Part shown: positions 31,386 to 39,641 of the stretch, one piece after another
How positions within the stretch are numbered: the stretch's first letter is position 1
How the letters are laid out: the number at the start of each line of letters is the position of its first letter
NCBI GenBank assembly: GCA_937944445.1
Contig: CALDYP010000038.1
Coordinates: forward strand, 46,940-110,939
Origin: an uncultured Anaerolineae bacterium
GTDB lineage: Bacteria; Chloroflexota; Anaerolineae; Aggregatilineales; Phototrophicaceae
Direction: 5' to 3'
Length of the DNA stretch: 64,000 nucleotides
Notes under the pieces: generated by a model
The model's input: the letters and a program-made list of their open reading frames with translations, nothing else
Databases searched by the model: none
Told to the model about the DNA's origin: nothing
Program-made: the position numbers and the translations under genes

Positions 31386-32627
31386 ATGAGCAGAAAGCGC
31401 GTCGTTGTCACAGGGATGGGCGCGATCGGCCCCACTGGCAACAACGTCAAAACAGCGTGGCAAAACGTCGTCAACGGCATCAGCGGGATCGACCTCATCA
31501 CGCTGTTCGACAGCAGCGTCATCGAGAACAAGATCGCTGGAGAGGTGAAGAACTTCGACGCCGACGCGCTGCTGGGCAAGAAGGAAGCCAAACGCACCGA
31601 CCGCGCCACTCACTTTGCTGTCGCTGCTACCAAAGAAGCCATCGAAGACAGCGGCCTCACGGTAGACGACAGCAACCGCTACCGCGTCGGCTGCATCGTC
31701 GGCAGCGGCATCGGCGGCATCAACTCGCTCATCGAGGCGGTCATTGGCTTCACCACGAAGGGGCATCACGGCGTCAGCCCGCTGGTCGTGCCCCGCCTGT
31801 TGATCGACGGCAGCAGCGGGCGCGTCTCGATGGAGTTCGGGCTGCGCGGCCCCAACTTCTGCATCACCACTGCCTGCGCCACCGGCAACAACTGCATCGG
31901 CGAAGGCGCGGAGATCATCCGCCGCGGCCAAGCCACCGTGATGATCGTCGGCAGCACCGAGGCCGCTATCACCCCAATGACCATCGCCGGGTTCAACAAC
32001 ATGAAGACCCTCTCCAACCGCGATGACGACCCCAAAGGGGCCAGCCGCCCATTTGACCTACACCGTGATGGCTTCGTCCCCGGCGAGGGGGCGGCGATGC
32101 TCGTCCTAGAAGACCTTGAACACGCCCAAGCCCGCGGCGCGAAGATCTACGCCGAAGTGCTGGGCTACGGCCACACGAGCGACGCCTACCACCCCACCGC
32201 CCCGCTTGAGACGGGCGAAGGTGCGGCCTACGCGATGCTCTTCGCGCTCGAAGACGCCGGCCTAGCCGCCAAAGACATCGACTACATCAACGCGCACGGC
32301 ACAGGCACGCCGCTCAACGACGCCGCCGAGACCGCCGCCATCAAGCGCGCGCTGGGCGAGGAGGCCTACAACATCAGCATCAGCTCGACCAAGAGCATGA
32401 CTGGCCACCTGCTGGGGGCGGCGGGCGCGCTAGAGGCGGTGTTCAGCATCATGGCCATTCAAGACAACGTTATCCCACCCACCATCAACTTGACGACACC
32501 TGACCCCGCCTGCGACTTGAATTACACCCCCAACGTCGCCGTTCGTAAACCGGTGAACGTCGTCATGAGCAACGGCTTTGGCTTTGGCGGCCACAACGCG
32601 ACGATCATTCTTGGGCGATATAGATAG
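31386..32627 (+). CDS. fabF: beta-ketoacyl-ACP synthase II (FabF)
   Basis: Condensing enzyme of type II fatty acid synthesis. The 413 residues carry the catalytic cysteine C164 in TTACATGNN and the two histidines in NAHGTGTP and KSMTGHLLGAAG. The start is chosen because GGGAG lies 8 nt before the ATG and the protein then begins MSRKRVVVTG, as the family expects. It lies 12 nt before fabH and forms a two-gene unit with it. Confidence 0.95.
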   Translation: MSRKRVVVTGMGAIGPTGNNVKTAWQNVVNGISGIDLITLFDSSVIENKIAGEVKNFDADALLGKKEAKRTDRATHFAVAATKEAIEDSGLTVDDSNRYRVGCIVGSGIGGINSLIEAVIGFTTKGHHGVSPLVVPRLLIDGSSGRVSMEFGLRGPNFCITTACATGNNCIGEGAEIIRRGQATVMIVGSTEAAITPMTIAGFNNMKTLSNRDDDPKGASRPFDLHRDGFVPGEGAAMLVLEDLEHAQARGAKIYAEVLGYGHTSDAYHPTAPLETGEGAAYAMLFALEDAGLAAKDIDYINAHGTGTPLNDAAETAAIKRALGEEAYNISISSTKSMTGHLLGAAGALEAVFSIMAIQDNVIPPTINLTTPDPACDLNYTPNVAVRKPVNVVMSNGFGFGGHNATIILGRYR

Positions 32628-32639
32628 CTAAGGGCAGTT

Positions 32640-33839
32640 ATGCAAAAAGAGAAGAAACCAGCCTTGCCACGGCGTGAGACCGGCATCTACGCCCACATCG
32701 TCGGCTGGGGCATGGCCGTTCCAGATACGGTCATGACCAACCATGACTTGTCGGCCATCGTCGAAACGTCTGATGAGTGGATCGTCACGCGCACGGGGAT
32801 CAAAGAGCGCCGCATCGCCAGCGACCGTGAGAGCACCACGACGCTGGCCATCCGCGCCGCCCAGCGCGCCCTTGAAGTTGCTGACCTGCTGCCGCGCCAG
32901 CTTGACCTCATCATCGTGGCCACCTCTACCCCAGAGCACGTGTTCCCCAGCACCGCCAGCCTCGTACAGGACGCGCTGGGGGCCAGCAACGCCGGCGCGT
33001 TCGACCTGTCCGCGGCTTGTTCGGGCTTCGTTTACGCGCTGGACATGGCCGCGCACGCCATCCGCATCGGCAGCATCACCCACGCGCTCATCATCGGCGC
33101 GGAGACGATGAGCCGCGTGCTGGATTGGCGCGACCGCTCGACCTGCATCCTGTTCGGCGATGGCGCGGGCGCGGTCGTGCTGAGCGCCAGCCTCGAGCAC
33201 GGCGGCGTGCTGTCCAGCGTGCTGCGCTCAGACGGGGCGGGCGGCCAACTGCTTGCCATTCCAACGCACAACCACGCGGCACTAGGCGAGTTGAAGGTGC
33301 AGAAGATGGTCATGGCCGGCAGCGAGGTGTTCAAGTTTGCCACCCGCGTCGTCGACGAGAGCATCCGTCAAGTGGCCGATCGCGCAGGCATCACCCTAGA
33401 CGATGTCAAGCTGATCGTGCCGCACCAAGCCAACCTGCGCATCCTAGACGCCGTCGCGCGCAAGCTCAAAATCGACCTAGACCGCTTCTTCATCAACCTC
33501 AACCGCTACGGCAACACCAGCGCCGCCAGCATCCCGATTGCGCTGTGCGAGGCGATCGAGCAGAAGCGGCTCAATGAAGGGGATTACGTCGTGTTTGTGG
33601 GCTTCGGGGGCGGCTTGTCGTGGGCCGCGGCCTGCATCAAGTGGGGCGCGCCCGCACTGGAGAGCAGCCGCAGCCTCTTGAACACGCGCCGCCGTCAGCT
33701 GCGCTACCTGCTGGCGCGCTGGCGCAGCCGCATCTTGGGCTGGCAGCGCACGATCAGCGGCTTCTTCAAGATCTTCGCGCCGCGCCGCATCCGCGCCTCA
33801 TTTCGTAAAGACAGCAAGCTGCCTAAAGATCCAGATTAG
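32640..33839 (+). CDS. fabH: beta-ketoacyl-ACP synthase III (FabH) with long basic C-terminal tail
   Basis: Initiating condensing enzyme that joins acetyl-CoA to malonyl-ACP. The triad is visible as C127 (LSAACSGF), H262 (VPHQANLRI) and N292 (NRYGNTSAAS). The standard domain ends near residue 335 (GFGGGLSWAAACIKW). A further 64 residues follow, dominated by Arg and Lys with hydrophobic positions (RYLLARWRSRILGW, FFKIFAPRRIRASFRK), which is not part of the fold. The usual length is about 320-330. The tail looks amphipathic and could bind membranes or RNA. The N-terminal ten residues also extend the usual start. Confidence 0.92.
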   Translation: MQKEKKPALPRRETGIYAHIVGWGMAVPDTVMTNHDLSAIVETSDEWIVTRTGIKERRIASDRESTTTLAIRAAQRALEVADLLPRQLDLIIVATSTPEHVFPSTASLVQDALGASNAGAFDLSAACSGFVYALDMAAHAIRIGSITHALIIGAETMSRVLDWRDRSTCILFGDGAGAVVLSASLEHGGVLSSVLRSDGAGGQLLAIPTHNHAALGELKVQKMVMAGSEVFKFATRVVDESIRQVADRAGITLDDVKLIVPHQANLRILDAVARKLKIDLDRFFINLNRYGNTSAASIPIALCEAIEQKRLNEGDYVVFVGFGGGLSWAAACIKWGAPALESSRSLLNTRRRQLRYLLARWRSRILGWQRTISGFFKIFAPRRIRASFRKDSKLPKDPD

Positions 33840-33861
33840 CCACCCAGCCGCGGCGCTCGTG

Positions 33862-34662
33862 TTATGTCCCGGGGCGCGGGGTCGGCGTGGGCGTCACCGG
33901 CGGCTCGGTGATGTAGATCGTCACCATGCAGCTTGCCACCAACTGCTGCGTGATGTCGAACACCGTCAGCCGGAACGAGTATTGGCCGGGCGGGTAAGCC
34001 GCAGGGGCAAACTGGCTGAAGGGGGCCACCTCGCGCGTCTCTTGGCGTCGGTCGTCGATCACAACGTAGGTGTTGTCCGTCCCCGGCCCGCTGATCTCCA
34101 GCTTAGCCACAGCAAACGAGTCGGTGTACGCCGTGCCAACGACGCTGATCGGCTGAAAGACGCGCATCCCGTTAGCAGGGATTTGCAGCGTCGCGCGCGG
34201 GTCTTGGCAGCCCTCAGCGGATGGCGCATTCGGCACGATCGTCCCGACGGGGGTCGGCGTCAGCGTGGGCGTCAGCAGGATGATCGTGTTGTTCTCGCCC
34301 AGCGGGGCCACCGGCTGGATGTTGAGGCCGCCGTCAAGCGGCGCGGGCGTGGCCGTGCGGAAGTCGCCGTCTTGGGCAATCAGGCTCACGCTGATGATCT
34401 CGCGCTGCTCAAGCTCCGTCCGCAAGAAGGGGGCCACCGTTTCTTGAATGCCCAGTACCCCCACCATCATCAGCACAAACGCCAGCATCCAACCGATAGA
34501 CGTGCCAAACCGCTGTCGTGCCAGATCACGCTCTAACTCATAGTACGTGCTGCTGAGCTGCCAGCGCGCGTGCAGGCTGCGCCAGAAGCTCAGCGCGGCC
34601 AGCGCCGCAAGGATGATGTAGAGTGGCACGGCCACTTGGTCGATCAGAAACACCAAGTTCAT
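33862..34662 (-). CDS. membrane-anchored protein with extracytoplasmic beta domain (hypothetical)
   Basis: A 266-residue protein with two N-terminal membrane helices (VPLYIILAALAALSFW, IGWMLAFVLMMVGVLG). After the second lies a long extracytoplasmic part with a Thr/Pro-rich linker (about 140-155) and a C-terminal beta-sandwich-like region (ATLQIPANGMRVFQPISVVG, AAYPPGQYSFRLTVFDI). The protein ends in another Pro/Thr tail. The beta region resembles Ig-like or big-domain folds, but I cannot name the family. It overlaps the PNP stop by 4 nt (ATGA), so it is translationally coupled to PNP. Its role is unknown. Confidence 0.75.
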   Translation of the reverse strand: MNLVFLIDQVAVPLYIILAALAALSFWRSLHARWQLSSTYYELERDLARQRFGTSIGWMLAFVLMMVGVLGIQETVAPFLRTELEQREIISVSLIAQDGDFRTATPAPLDGGLNIQPVAPLGENNTIILLTPTLTPTPVGTIVPNAPSAEGCQDPRATLQIPANGMRVFQPISVVGTAYTDSFAVAKLEISGPGTDNTYVVIDDRRQETREVAPFSQFAPAAYPPGQYSFRLTVFDITQQLVASCMVTIYITEPPVTPTPTPRPGT

Positions 34663-35501
34663 TCAACTGCCCTCACCACCCCGCGCAGCAGAGCCATCAT
34701 GCGCGGCACGATCAACCGGCCCGCCTCCAACACTTCCTCATGGTTGGCGTCCGCCTCGCCGTCGACTTGGTCGATGGCCTCATTCGTCACCCCAGAGAAG
34801 GCCGCCACGCGCAGCCCCATATGGCGCGCCACGATCACCTCGTGCACCGTTGACATGCCGACCGTGTCGCCGCCGATCATCCGCAGGAAGCGCACCTCAG
34901 CGGGCGATTCAAAAAACGGCCCCGACACGCACACGTACACCCCCTCATGCAGCGGCAGACCGTACTCAGCCGCCACGGCCCGCGCCGCCTGTCGCAGAGG
35001 CAGGTCATACGTCCGCGACATGCCGGGGAAGCGCGGCCCGAGTGTGTCGTCGTTCGGCCCCATCAACGGGTTGGCCCCACTCAGGCCAGCCAAGTAGATA
35101 TGGTCGTTGAACATCATGATATCGCCCACGCGATAGGTCGGGTTCAAGCCGCCCGCGGCGTTGGTCAGCAGGATCGTCTTCACCCCCAGCAGCCCCATCA
35201 CGCGGATCGGCAGCGTCACCTGCTGCAAGCTGTACCCCTCGTAGAAGTGCGCGCGCCCCTGCTGGCAGATCACCGTCTGCCCTTCCAGTGTGCCGATCAC
35301 CAAGCGCCCCGCGTGGCCGTGCACGGTTGACTGCGGCCAATTCGGGATGTCACGATAGGAAATGCTGATCGGGTCTTCGATCAAATCCGCTAGGCCGCCC
35401 ATGCCAGACCCTAACACAATCCCAACGCGCGGTTGCAGCGTCGTTCGCGTTTGAATGTACTGCGCCGCCTCCACATACGGTTGTCGTGTGATGGTAGTCA
35501 T
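34659..35501 (-). CDS. purine-nucleoside phosphorylase, class I
   Basis: Cleaves purine (deoxy)nucleosides with phosphate to free bases. The 280 residues carry the phosphate-binding VLGSGMGGLAD, the HGHAGRLVIG and GRAHFYEGYS segments, the base-binding LTNAAGGLNP and SGPFFESPAEVR, and the conserved GMSTVHEVIVA. This is the trimeric mammalian-type class I family. It lies downstream of the Mo-hydroxylase genes and has its own TATAAT box, so it may be transcribed alone as well as by read-through. It would feed hypoxanthine/guanine to a purine oxidase. Confidence 0.93.
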   Translation of the reverse strand: MTTITRQPYVEAAQYIQTRTTLQPRVGIVLGSGMGGLADLIEDPISISYRDIPNWPQSTVHGHAGRLVIGTLEGQTVICQQGRAHFYEGYSLQQVTLPIRVMGLLGVKTILLTNAAGGLNPTYRVGDIMMFNDHIYLAGLSGANPLMGPNDDTLGPRFPGMSRTYDLPLRQAARAVAAEYGLPLHEGVYVCVSGPFFESPAEVRFLRMIGGDTVGMSTVHEVIVARHMGLRVAAFSGVTNEAIDQVDGEADANHEEVLEAGRLIVPRMMALLRGVVRAVE

Positions 35502-35536
35502 GGGTTGAACTGCCTTTCGTCGAATGAACCGCCCAC

Positions 35537-35565
35537 ATTATACGACGCCTGCCGCGCGACTTTAA
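35537..35565 (-). promoter_or_regulatory. promoter of PNP
   Basis: A perfect TATAAT at 35537-35542 on the minus strand, with a weak TTAAAG -35 at a 17-nt spacing, about 36 nt before the PNP ATG. It lies in the 102-nt gap after the YqeC-MocA gene. Confidence 0.5.
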
Positions 35566-35603
35566 GTAGAGGTTACTTACGGAGAGGGGCAAACGCGGCG
35601 GCG

Positions 35604-36986
35604 TCACTCAGCGTCACGCTGGCGCAGCGACAAGTTGAGCGTCTCAAGGCCGGCGCGCAGCCGCTCTTGGTTGTATTCAAAGGGGGTGTCTACGTCGCGC
35701 AGGACGCTGTCCGTGTTGACGTCAACGTAGAGGATCTCTGACTGGTAAGCGTTCAAAAAATCGCGCAGCGACCCTTCCAACGGCAGATCGAGGATCTCCG
35801 GCCAGTGCACGCGGTTGATGAGGATGGGATGACCACGGCGGCGGTTGTAGCTCGGGGCGGCAATCGTGCGCGTGCTCTCGGCGTAGGTCTTCATCAGCTT
35901 GTGCAGCACCCCCGCCTCCAAGCGCGGCTGATCGCCCAGCACCACCATCGCCGACGAGACCGACGCCGGCAGCGCTTGCAGCCCCACCTTCAACGACGAG
36001 AGCATCTCGCCGCTGCGGTACTGCCGATTGTAGACGATGGGCACGTCCAGCGGCCTCAGCACGCGGCGGATGTCATCGGAGCGGTGGCCGGTTACCACCA
36101 CGATATGATCCAAGCGCGAGCGAATCAACTGCTCAACGATGCTTTCGATGATCGTCTTGCCGTCGGCCCACGGCAGCAGCATCTTGTGCTCGCCCATGCG
36201 CGACGACAAGCCCGCCGCCAGCACCACCGCCCCCAGCGAACGCTGCACCTCATACACCGGCTGAGACGCGCGCACCGCGCCAATCGCCACGCCGTTGATG
36301 CGCGAGCCTTTGAGCGCCGTCCGCGCGATCAGCCGCGCCCGCTGGCGGCTGTAGCCGCGCTCGCTCGTCTGGTTGAGCAGCGCCACCACACGCGCCCCGA
36401 GCGGCACGTGCTTCATGCCCAGTTCCTCATCGCGCAGCACTTGGCCGATCCACGGCGCATGGATGCGCTGGCCCAGCACAAAGCCGTAGCGCTCGCTGAT
36501 AGCTGCTGGGTTGTAGACGCTGACCTCGTCAAAGGGGCGTTCAAGGACGTTCAGCGCCACCATCGGCACAACGAGCGTCGTCACCTCTGGGATGCGCGGC
36601 TCATCGGCCAGCGGCGCTTTAAAGCTGCGCCCATCGGCTTTGTCTGCCTCCAGCAACAGCAGGTCGCTGTCCACGTTGTCCAACAGCGCCGACCACTCCA
36701 ACGCTGGTGGCAGCACTCGCCCCTCCCACACGCCGCCGTGCAGGAAGACGAACTTGTGATCGTTCAAGGCGCTGTTGACAGCCATAAAGTCGCCTGTGAA
36801 GCGCAGCGCGGCGGGCATCAACCCGAGCTGCTCTTCGTCGATGTAGGTGGTCGTGCTGGCGAGCGCGCGCCAGCCAAGTTCGATCACCTCATAACCGAGG
36901 CCGACGAGCGCTGACGTTTTGCCGCCGCCCCCCACGAACGAGACGACCTCCCCGCGTGCGATCCCCAGCGCTTCGAACAGTTTCAT
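35604..36986 (-). CDS. YqeC-MocA fusion: selenium-dependent hydroxylase accessory domain plus molybdenum cofactor cytidylyltransferase
   Basis: A 460-residue two-domain protein. Residues 1-245 are YqeC-like: P-loop GGGGKT at 19-24, LLLEADKADGRSFK and a C-terminal RLIARTALKG region. Residues 251-460 are a MobA/MocA-type nucleotidyltransferase: AAGLSSRMG at 257-265, the binding lysine K268 and VVLGDQPRL. MocA adds CMP to molybdopterin for Mo-hydroxylases; yqeC marks hydroxylases thought to carry labile selenium. The start at 36986 (MKLFEALG) is chosen over an in-frame upstream start because the preceding sequence overlaps the Mo-subunit gene. It begins 5 nt after the Mo-subunit stop. Confidence 0.86.
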   Translation of the reverse strand: MKLFEALGIARGEVVSFVGGGGKTSALVGLGYEVIELGWRALASTTTYIDEEQLGLMPAALRFTGDFMAVNSALNDHKFVFLHGGVWEGRVLPPALEWSALLDNVDSDLLLLEADKADGRSFKAPLADEPRIPEVTTLVVPMVALNVLERPFDEVSVYNPAAISERYGFVLGQRIHAPWIGQVLRDEELGMKHVPLGARVVALLNQTSERGYSRQRARLIARTALKGSRINGVAIGAVRASQPVYEVQRSLGAVVLAAGLSSRMGEHKMLLPWADGKTIIESIVEQLIRSRLDHIVVVTGHRSDDIRRVLRPLDVPIVYNRQYRSGEMLSSLKVGLQALPASVSSAMVVLGDQPRLEAGVLHKLMKTYAESTRTIAAPSYNRRRGHPILINRVHWPEILDLPLEGSLRDFLNAYQSEILYVDVNTDSVLRDVDTPFEYNQERLRAGLETLNLSLRQRDAE

Positions 36987-36991
36987 GCCGC

Positions 36992-39214
36992 TTAGATCGC
37001 CCCGATGCCCTGCGCACGCAGCGCGGCCACCACTTTGTCCGGCGTGAACGGCTGCGAGGTCAGCCAGACGCCCGTTGCATCGTGCACCGCCGAGGCAATC
37101 GCGGGCAAGAGCGGCAGCATCGGCATCTCTGCCATGCCGCGCGCGCCCCACGGCCCAATCGGGTCAGGATACTCCAACACCACCGAGCGCACTTCTTCAG
37201 GCACGTCCAACACCGTCGGGATCAGGTACGTCGACAAGTAGGGGTTCAAGATGCGCCCTTCCTTGCTCACGAGATACTCCATCAGCGCGTAGCCCTGCGC
37301 TTGGACGACCCCTCCTTCGATCTGCCCCTGCACGAGGTTCGGGTTGATCGCCTTGCCCACGTCGTTCACCGCGATCACCCGCACCAAGCGGATGAGGCCA
37401 GTCTCGATGTCGACTTCCACTTCGACCACCTGCGCTGTGTAGCCGTAGGCGAAGTTCGGCTCGCTGCGGCCGGTCATCGGGTCATAGGGCGTGGTGCGCG
37501 GCGGGCGATAGAGGAACTCCGCTTTAGCCGGGCGCTCCTCTGCGCGCCACAGCTCTAGCGCTTTCTCGGCTGCGCCACGGATCGCGTTACCCGCCATGAA
37601 GGTCAAGCGTGAGGCCGACGCGCTGCCCGACGTGCCGTGCTCTGCCGTGTCGCCCGTCTTCAACGCGACGCGCTCCAACGGCACACCGACGGCCTCCGCG
37701 GCCATCTGCATGAAGACGGTGTGCGCCCCTTGGCCGACGTCTGCGCCGCCCGCGCGCACGATCACCTGTTCAATCTCGCGCCCGCCGTGCAGCTCGATGC
37801 CCGCCCAACTGCGCTCTGGGAAGCCAAAGCTGTAGCCGATGTTCTTGTAGCCGCAGGCCACGCCGATCCCACGTCGTTTGGTGGGATCGGTCGGTTGGGG
37901 CGTCGGCGGGCGGCGCACCCCATCCTCCGTGTGCTGCCAACCGCCTTCACGGGCTGCCGCCTCCAGCACTTGGCCGATGCTCACCCCAGCGGGCAGCGGC
38001 GTGCCCGTCGATTGGATGCTGCCCTCGCGGAAGCAGTTGCGCCGTCGAATCTCCAAGCGATCCATCCCCAGCGCGTCTGCTAGGCGATCCATCTGCCCCT
38101 CTGCCGCGAACAACCCCTGCGGCGCGCCAAACCCACGAAACGCCCCGCACGGGATGTTGTTGGTGTAGACCGCGTAGGTGTCGATGTGGATGTTGGGGAT
38201 CTCATACGCGCCGGTCACCGTCAAATTGGTGTTGCCCAGCACCTTGTTAGAGGTGTAGTTGTACGCGCCGGCGTCGCCAATCACGCGGCACTCCGCCGCC
38301 ACGACGCGCCCTTCGGCGTCCGCGCCCCACTTGGCGTAGACCTTAATCGGGTGACGCTTGTGATGGTAGAGGATCGACTCCTCGCGCGTCCACTGCGTTT
38401 TGACGGGGCGGCCCAGTTTGAGCGCCGCCAGCGCCAAGACGATCTGGACGGACATATCTTCACGCCCGCCGAACGCGCCGCCGATCGCAGGGTAGATCAC
38501 CCGCACCTGCTCCTGCGGCAGCCCTAGCGCGTGGGCGATCTGTTCTTGATCCTCGTGCGTCCACTGCCCGGCCACAACCACTGTCACGCGGCCTTGATCG
38601 TCGATGTAGGCCAGCCCCGCCTCTGGCTGCAAGTAAGCATGTTCCTGCCAGCCCGTTTCGTAAACGCCCTCGACCACTACTGCCGCCTGTGCCCAGCCCG
38701 CGGCCATGTCCCCTTTGCGCACGCGGATGTGCGTCACGACGTTGTTGGGCGTGTCGTAGTGGAGCTGCGGCGCGCCCGCGCGCATCGCCTCTTCGGCGTT
38801 GAACACCGCGGGCAGGTCTTCGTATGTGACATCTACCAACGCGGCAGCCTGCGCGGCGATCTCGTCCGTCTCCGCCACCACCACCGCCACGTAGTCCATG
38901 TAGCAGCGCACCTTGTCCGTGTCAGGCTTGCTGCCGCCCGGCCCACAGATCACCGGCTGATCTTTGATGACGAGGCCGTACTCATTGTGCGGAATATCCT
39001 GCGAGGTGAAAACGGCCACCACGCCCGGCAGGGCCAGCGCGCGCGCTGTGTCCACGTGGACGACGCGCGCATGCGCCCGCGCGCTGAACACGATGCGCAG
39101 CCACAGTTGGCCCTCGATGTCAATGTCACCGGGGTAGGCAGCAGCGCCCGTCACTTTGCTGACAGCGTCGATGCGCCGAACGGACTTACCAATAACCACT
39201 GTATCCTTGCTCAT
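36992..39214 (-). CDS. xanthine dehydrogenase family molybdopterin-binding subunit
   Basis: A 740-residue large subunit of a molybdenum hydroxylase. It has the Ald_Xan_dh_C N-terminal part (about 15-130) and the Mo-binding domain with GGAFGGRED, FRGFGAPQG and GTSGSASASRLTF. The active-site glutamate region is GARGMAEMPMLP. Together with the FAD/[2Fe-2S] fusion, it completes the enzyme. Hydroxylases of this type act on purines, nicotinate or aromatic aldehydes. The nearby PNP points to purines, but the substrate pocket cannot be read with certainty. The cofactor is probably MCD, given the MocA domain downstream. Confidence 0.9.
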   Translation of the reverse strand: MSKDTVVIGKSVRRIDAVSKVTGAAAYPGDIDIEGQLWLRIVFSARAHARVVHVDTARALALPGVVAVFTSQDIPHNEYGLVIKDQPVICGPGGSKPDTDKVRCYMDYVAVVVAETDEIAAQAAALVDVTYEDLPAVFNAEEAMRAGAPQLHYDTPNNVVTHIRVRKGDMAAGWAQAAVVVEGVYETGWQEHAYLQPEAGLAYIDDQGRVTVVVAGQWTHEDQEQIAHALGLPQEQVRVIYPAIGGAFGGREDMSVQIVLALAALKLGRPVKTQWTREESILYHHKRHPIKVYAKWGADAEGRVVAAECRVIGDAGAYNYTSNKVLGNTNLTVTGAYEIPNIHIDTYAVYTNNIPCGAFRGFGAPQGLFAAEGQMDRLADALGMDRLEIRRRNCFREGSIQSTGTPLPAGVSIGQVLEAAAREGGWQHTEDGVRRPPTPQPTDPTKRRGIGVACGYKNIGYSFGFPERSWAGIELHGGREIEQVIVRAGGADVGQGAHTVFMQMAAEAVGVPLERVALKTGDTAEHGTSGSASASRLTFMAGNAIRGAAEKALELWRAEERPAKAEFLYRPPRTTPYDPMTGRSEPNFAYGYTAQVVEVEVDIETGLIRLVRVIAVNDVGKAINPNLVQGQIEGGVVQAQGYALMEYLVSKEGRILNPYLSTYLIPTVLDVPEEVRSVVLEYPDPIGPWGARGMAEMPMLPLLPAIASAVHDATGVWLTSQPFTPDKVVAALRAQGIGAI

Positions 39215-39239
39215 CGAGACTTCCCCGAGACTGCTTGCT

Positions 39240-39641
39240 TCAGCGTTCGTTGATCGATTTGTTCTTCGCGCGCATCTTGGCCATCATCTCCTTCTTGCGA
39301 CGGTTGGCGGCCTGCTGCTCTTTGAGCATCTCGCGCTTCTCGCGGTCAAGCTCCCGCTCGGTGACGCCTTTCGGCCCCTTCGGCTGGAACACGGCATAGA
39401 TCATCGCCACGAAGAACACCTGCACGATGAAGATGGCAATCCCGCTGATGATCGTCATCTCCCGCAAGGGCAGCGCGCGCTGCGTCACCAGCACATCGAC
39501 TTGGCGCGCGACCGGCTCCGCCAGCACGAACGCCACCGCGCCAAAAACGACCAACAGCAGCAGCCCAAACAGCGGCAAGAACGGCTTCCACCACGGCGGT
39601 TTTTTCGGTGCGTACTTGCCCCCAAACTCTTGATTGCTCAT
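39240..39641 (-). CDS. small two-TM membrane protein within the Mo-hydroxylase genes
   Basis: A 133-residue protein. Two membrane helices are visible (LPLFGLLLLVVFGAVAFVL and IISGIAIFIVQVFFVAMIYAVF). A long charged helical tail with many Lys and Arg follows (EREKREMLKEQQA, RKKEMMAKMR). I recognise no family. Its ATG overlaps the stop of the FAD/FeS gene (ATGA), and it lies 26 nt before the Mo-subunit gene, so it is expressed with them. It could tether the enzyme to the membrane or link it to a quinone pool. That is inference from position and topology. Confidence 0.75.
   Translation of the reverse strand: MSNQEFGGKYAPKKPPWWKPFLPLFGLLLLVVFGAVAFVLAEPVARQVDVLVTQRALPLREMTIISGIAIFIVQVFFVAMIYAVFQPKGPKGVTERELDREKREMLKEQQAANRRKKEMMAKMRAKNKSINER

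Noticed and set aside
36987..37151. N-terminal extension of the YqeC-MocA gene
   Set aside because: It overlaps the Mo-subunit gene, and the family begins at the P-loop-proximal MKLFE.
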